From an uncultured Dyadobacter sp. (lineage in GTDB: Bacteria; Bacteroidota; Bacteroidia; Cytophagales; Spirosomataceae): a DNA stretch of 5,786 nucleotides. Shown one piece after another: positions 5,682 to 5,786 of the stretch (the first letter of the stretch is position 1; each line of letters starts with the position of its first letter). The DNA is taken from NCBI GenBank assembly GCA_946481035.1, contig CAMLNK010000307.1, positions 1 through 5,786 on the forward strand, read 5' to 3'. The notes below the pieces were generated by a model. That model worked only from the letters and a program-made list of their open reading frames with translations. It made no database searches and was not told the origin of the DNA. Position numbers and translations under genes: made by a program.

Positions 5682-5786
5682 TCAACCCTCTTCCAACCAT
5701 TTCCCTAACAACAGAGTCATAATTCCGGGCAGCGTAGCTCCCACAAACGCTGGCTTGATATTTGTACAAAAAATATCCGCAAGGAT
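5682..5786 (-). CDS. Possible 3' end of an unknown leftward gene, cut by the window edge
   Basis: On the minus strand one frame is open from the window edge to a TGA at 5684-5682, giving 34 residues with a protein-like ending: NIKPAFVGATLPGIM, then TLLLGKWLEEG at the C-terminus, which looks like an amphipathic helix. GC rises again here after the AT-rich gap, consistent with coding DNA. A second minus-strand frame stays open further, to a TGA at 5628-5626 (52 residues, containing YDSVVREMVGRGLIAPETK), and I cannot tell from this short piece which, if either, is translated. No family is recognised. Confidence 0.3.
   Translation of the reverse strand: MLADIFCTNIKPAFVGATLPGIMTLLLGKWLEEG

Noticed and set aside
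5761..5770. The 10-base palindrome TTTGTACAAA near the right edge
   Set aside because: It is a single short AT-rich palindrome inside a possibly coding stretch, with no second copy or nearby gene start to give it meaning.
1..5786. tRNA or rRNA genes, CRISPR arrays, insertion sequences, attachment-site repeats
   Set aside because: I looked for cloverleaf arms, regularly spaced direct repeats, transposase motifs and terminal inverted repeats and saw none. The low-GC module at 3872-4467 has no flanking repeats I could detect by eye.

Overview
The window looks like chromosomal DNA from a Bacteroidota bacterium, probably a Cytophagales member of the Dyadobacter/Spirosoma kind. This rests on a SusD/RagB outer-membrane lipoprotein, the absence of clear Shine-Dalgarno sequences before the genes, Bacteroidota-type promoter boxes (TTTG / TAnnTTTG), and a small two-gene module of a type I associate with this phylum. 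The genus is a guess from overall flavour.

Layout, left to right. (1) 12-1775 (+): a full-length SusD-like nutrient-binding lipoprotein that almost fills the left third. Its SusC/TonB partner would lie off the left edge. (2) 1801-1836: a strong hairpin terminator whose T tract also holds the -33 box of a good promoter (1831-1862) for a 54-residue small protein at 1888-2052 (+). That protein resembles only the N-terminal part of HigA-type antitoxins (COG5499). (3) 2049-4467 (-): four tightly packed leftward genes. Read in their own direction these are a 146-aa unknown (DUF6934-like), a 52-aa unknown overlapping it by ATGA, a 12-TM major facilitator transporter, and a YigZ/IMPACT family protein that overlaps the transporter by 11 bases. 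yigZ ends tail-to-tail with the small (+) gene on a shared CTAG. (4) 4578-5522 (+): a CorA-type magnesium channel with the GMN signature, divergent from the two-gene module. (5) 5523-5786: an AT-rich gap with two inverted repeats, then a stretch that may be the 3' end of a leftward gene cut by the window edge.

The genes do not form one pathway. SusD belongs to glycan or oligomer uptake, CorA to divalent cation uptake, the MFS protein to small-molecule transport (probably efflux), and YigZ to translation or stress housekeeping. The most unusual part is the low-GC two-gene module at 3872-4467, which looks inserted between housekeeping genes, together with the orphan antitoxin-like small gene. 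Neither has a function I can name with confidence, and nothing here proves a new defence or toxin-antitoxin system.
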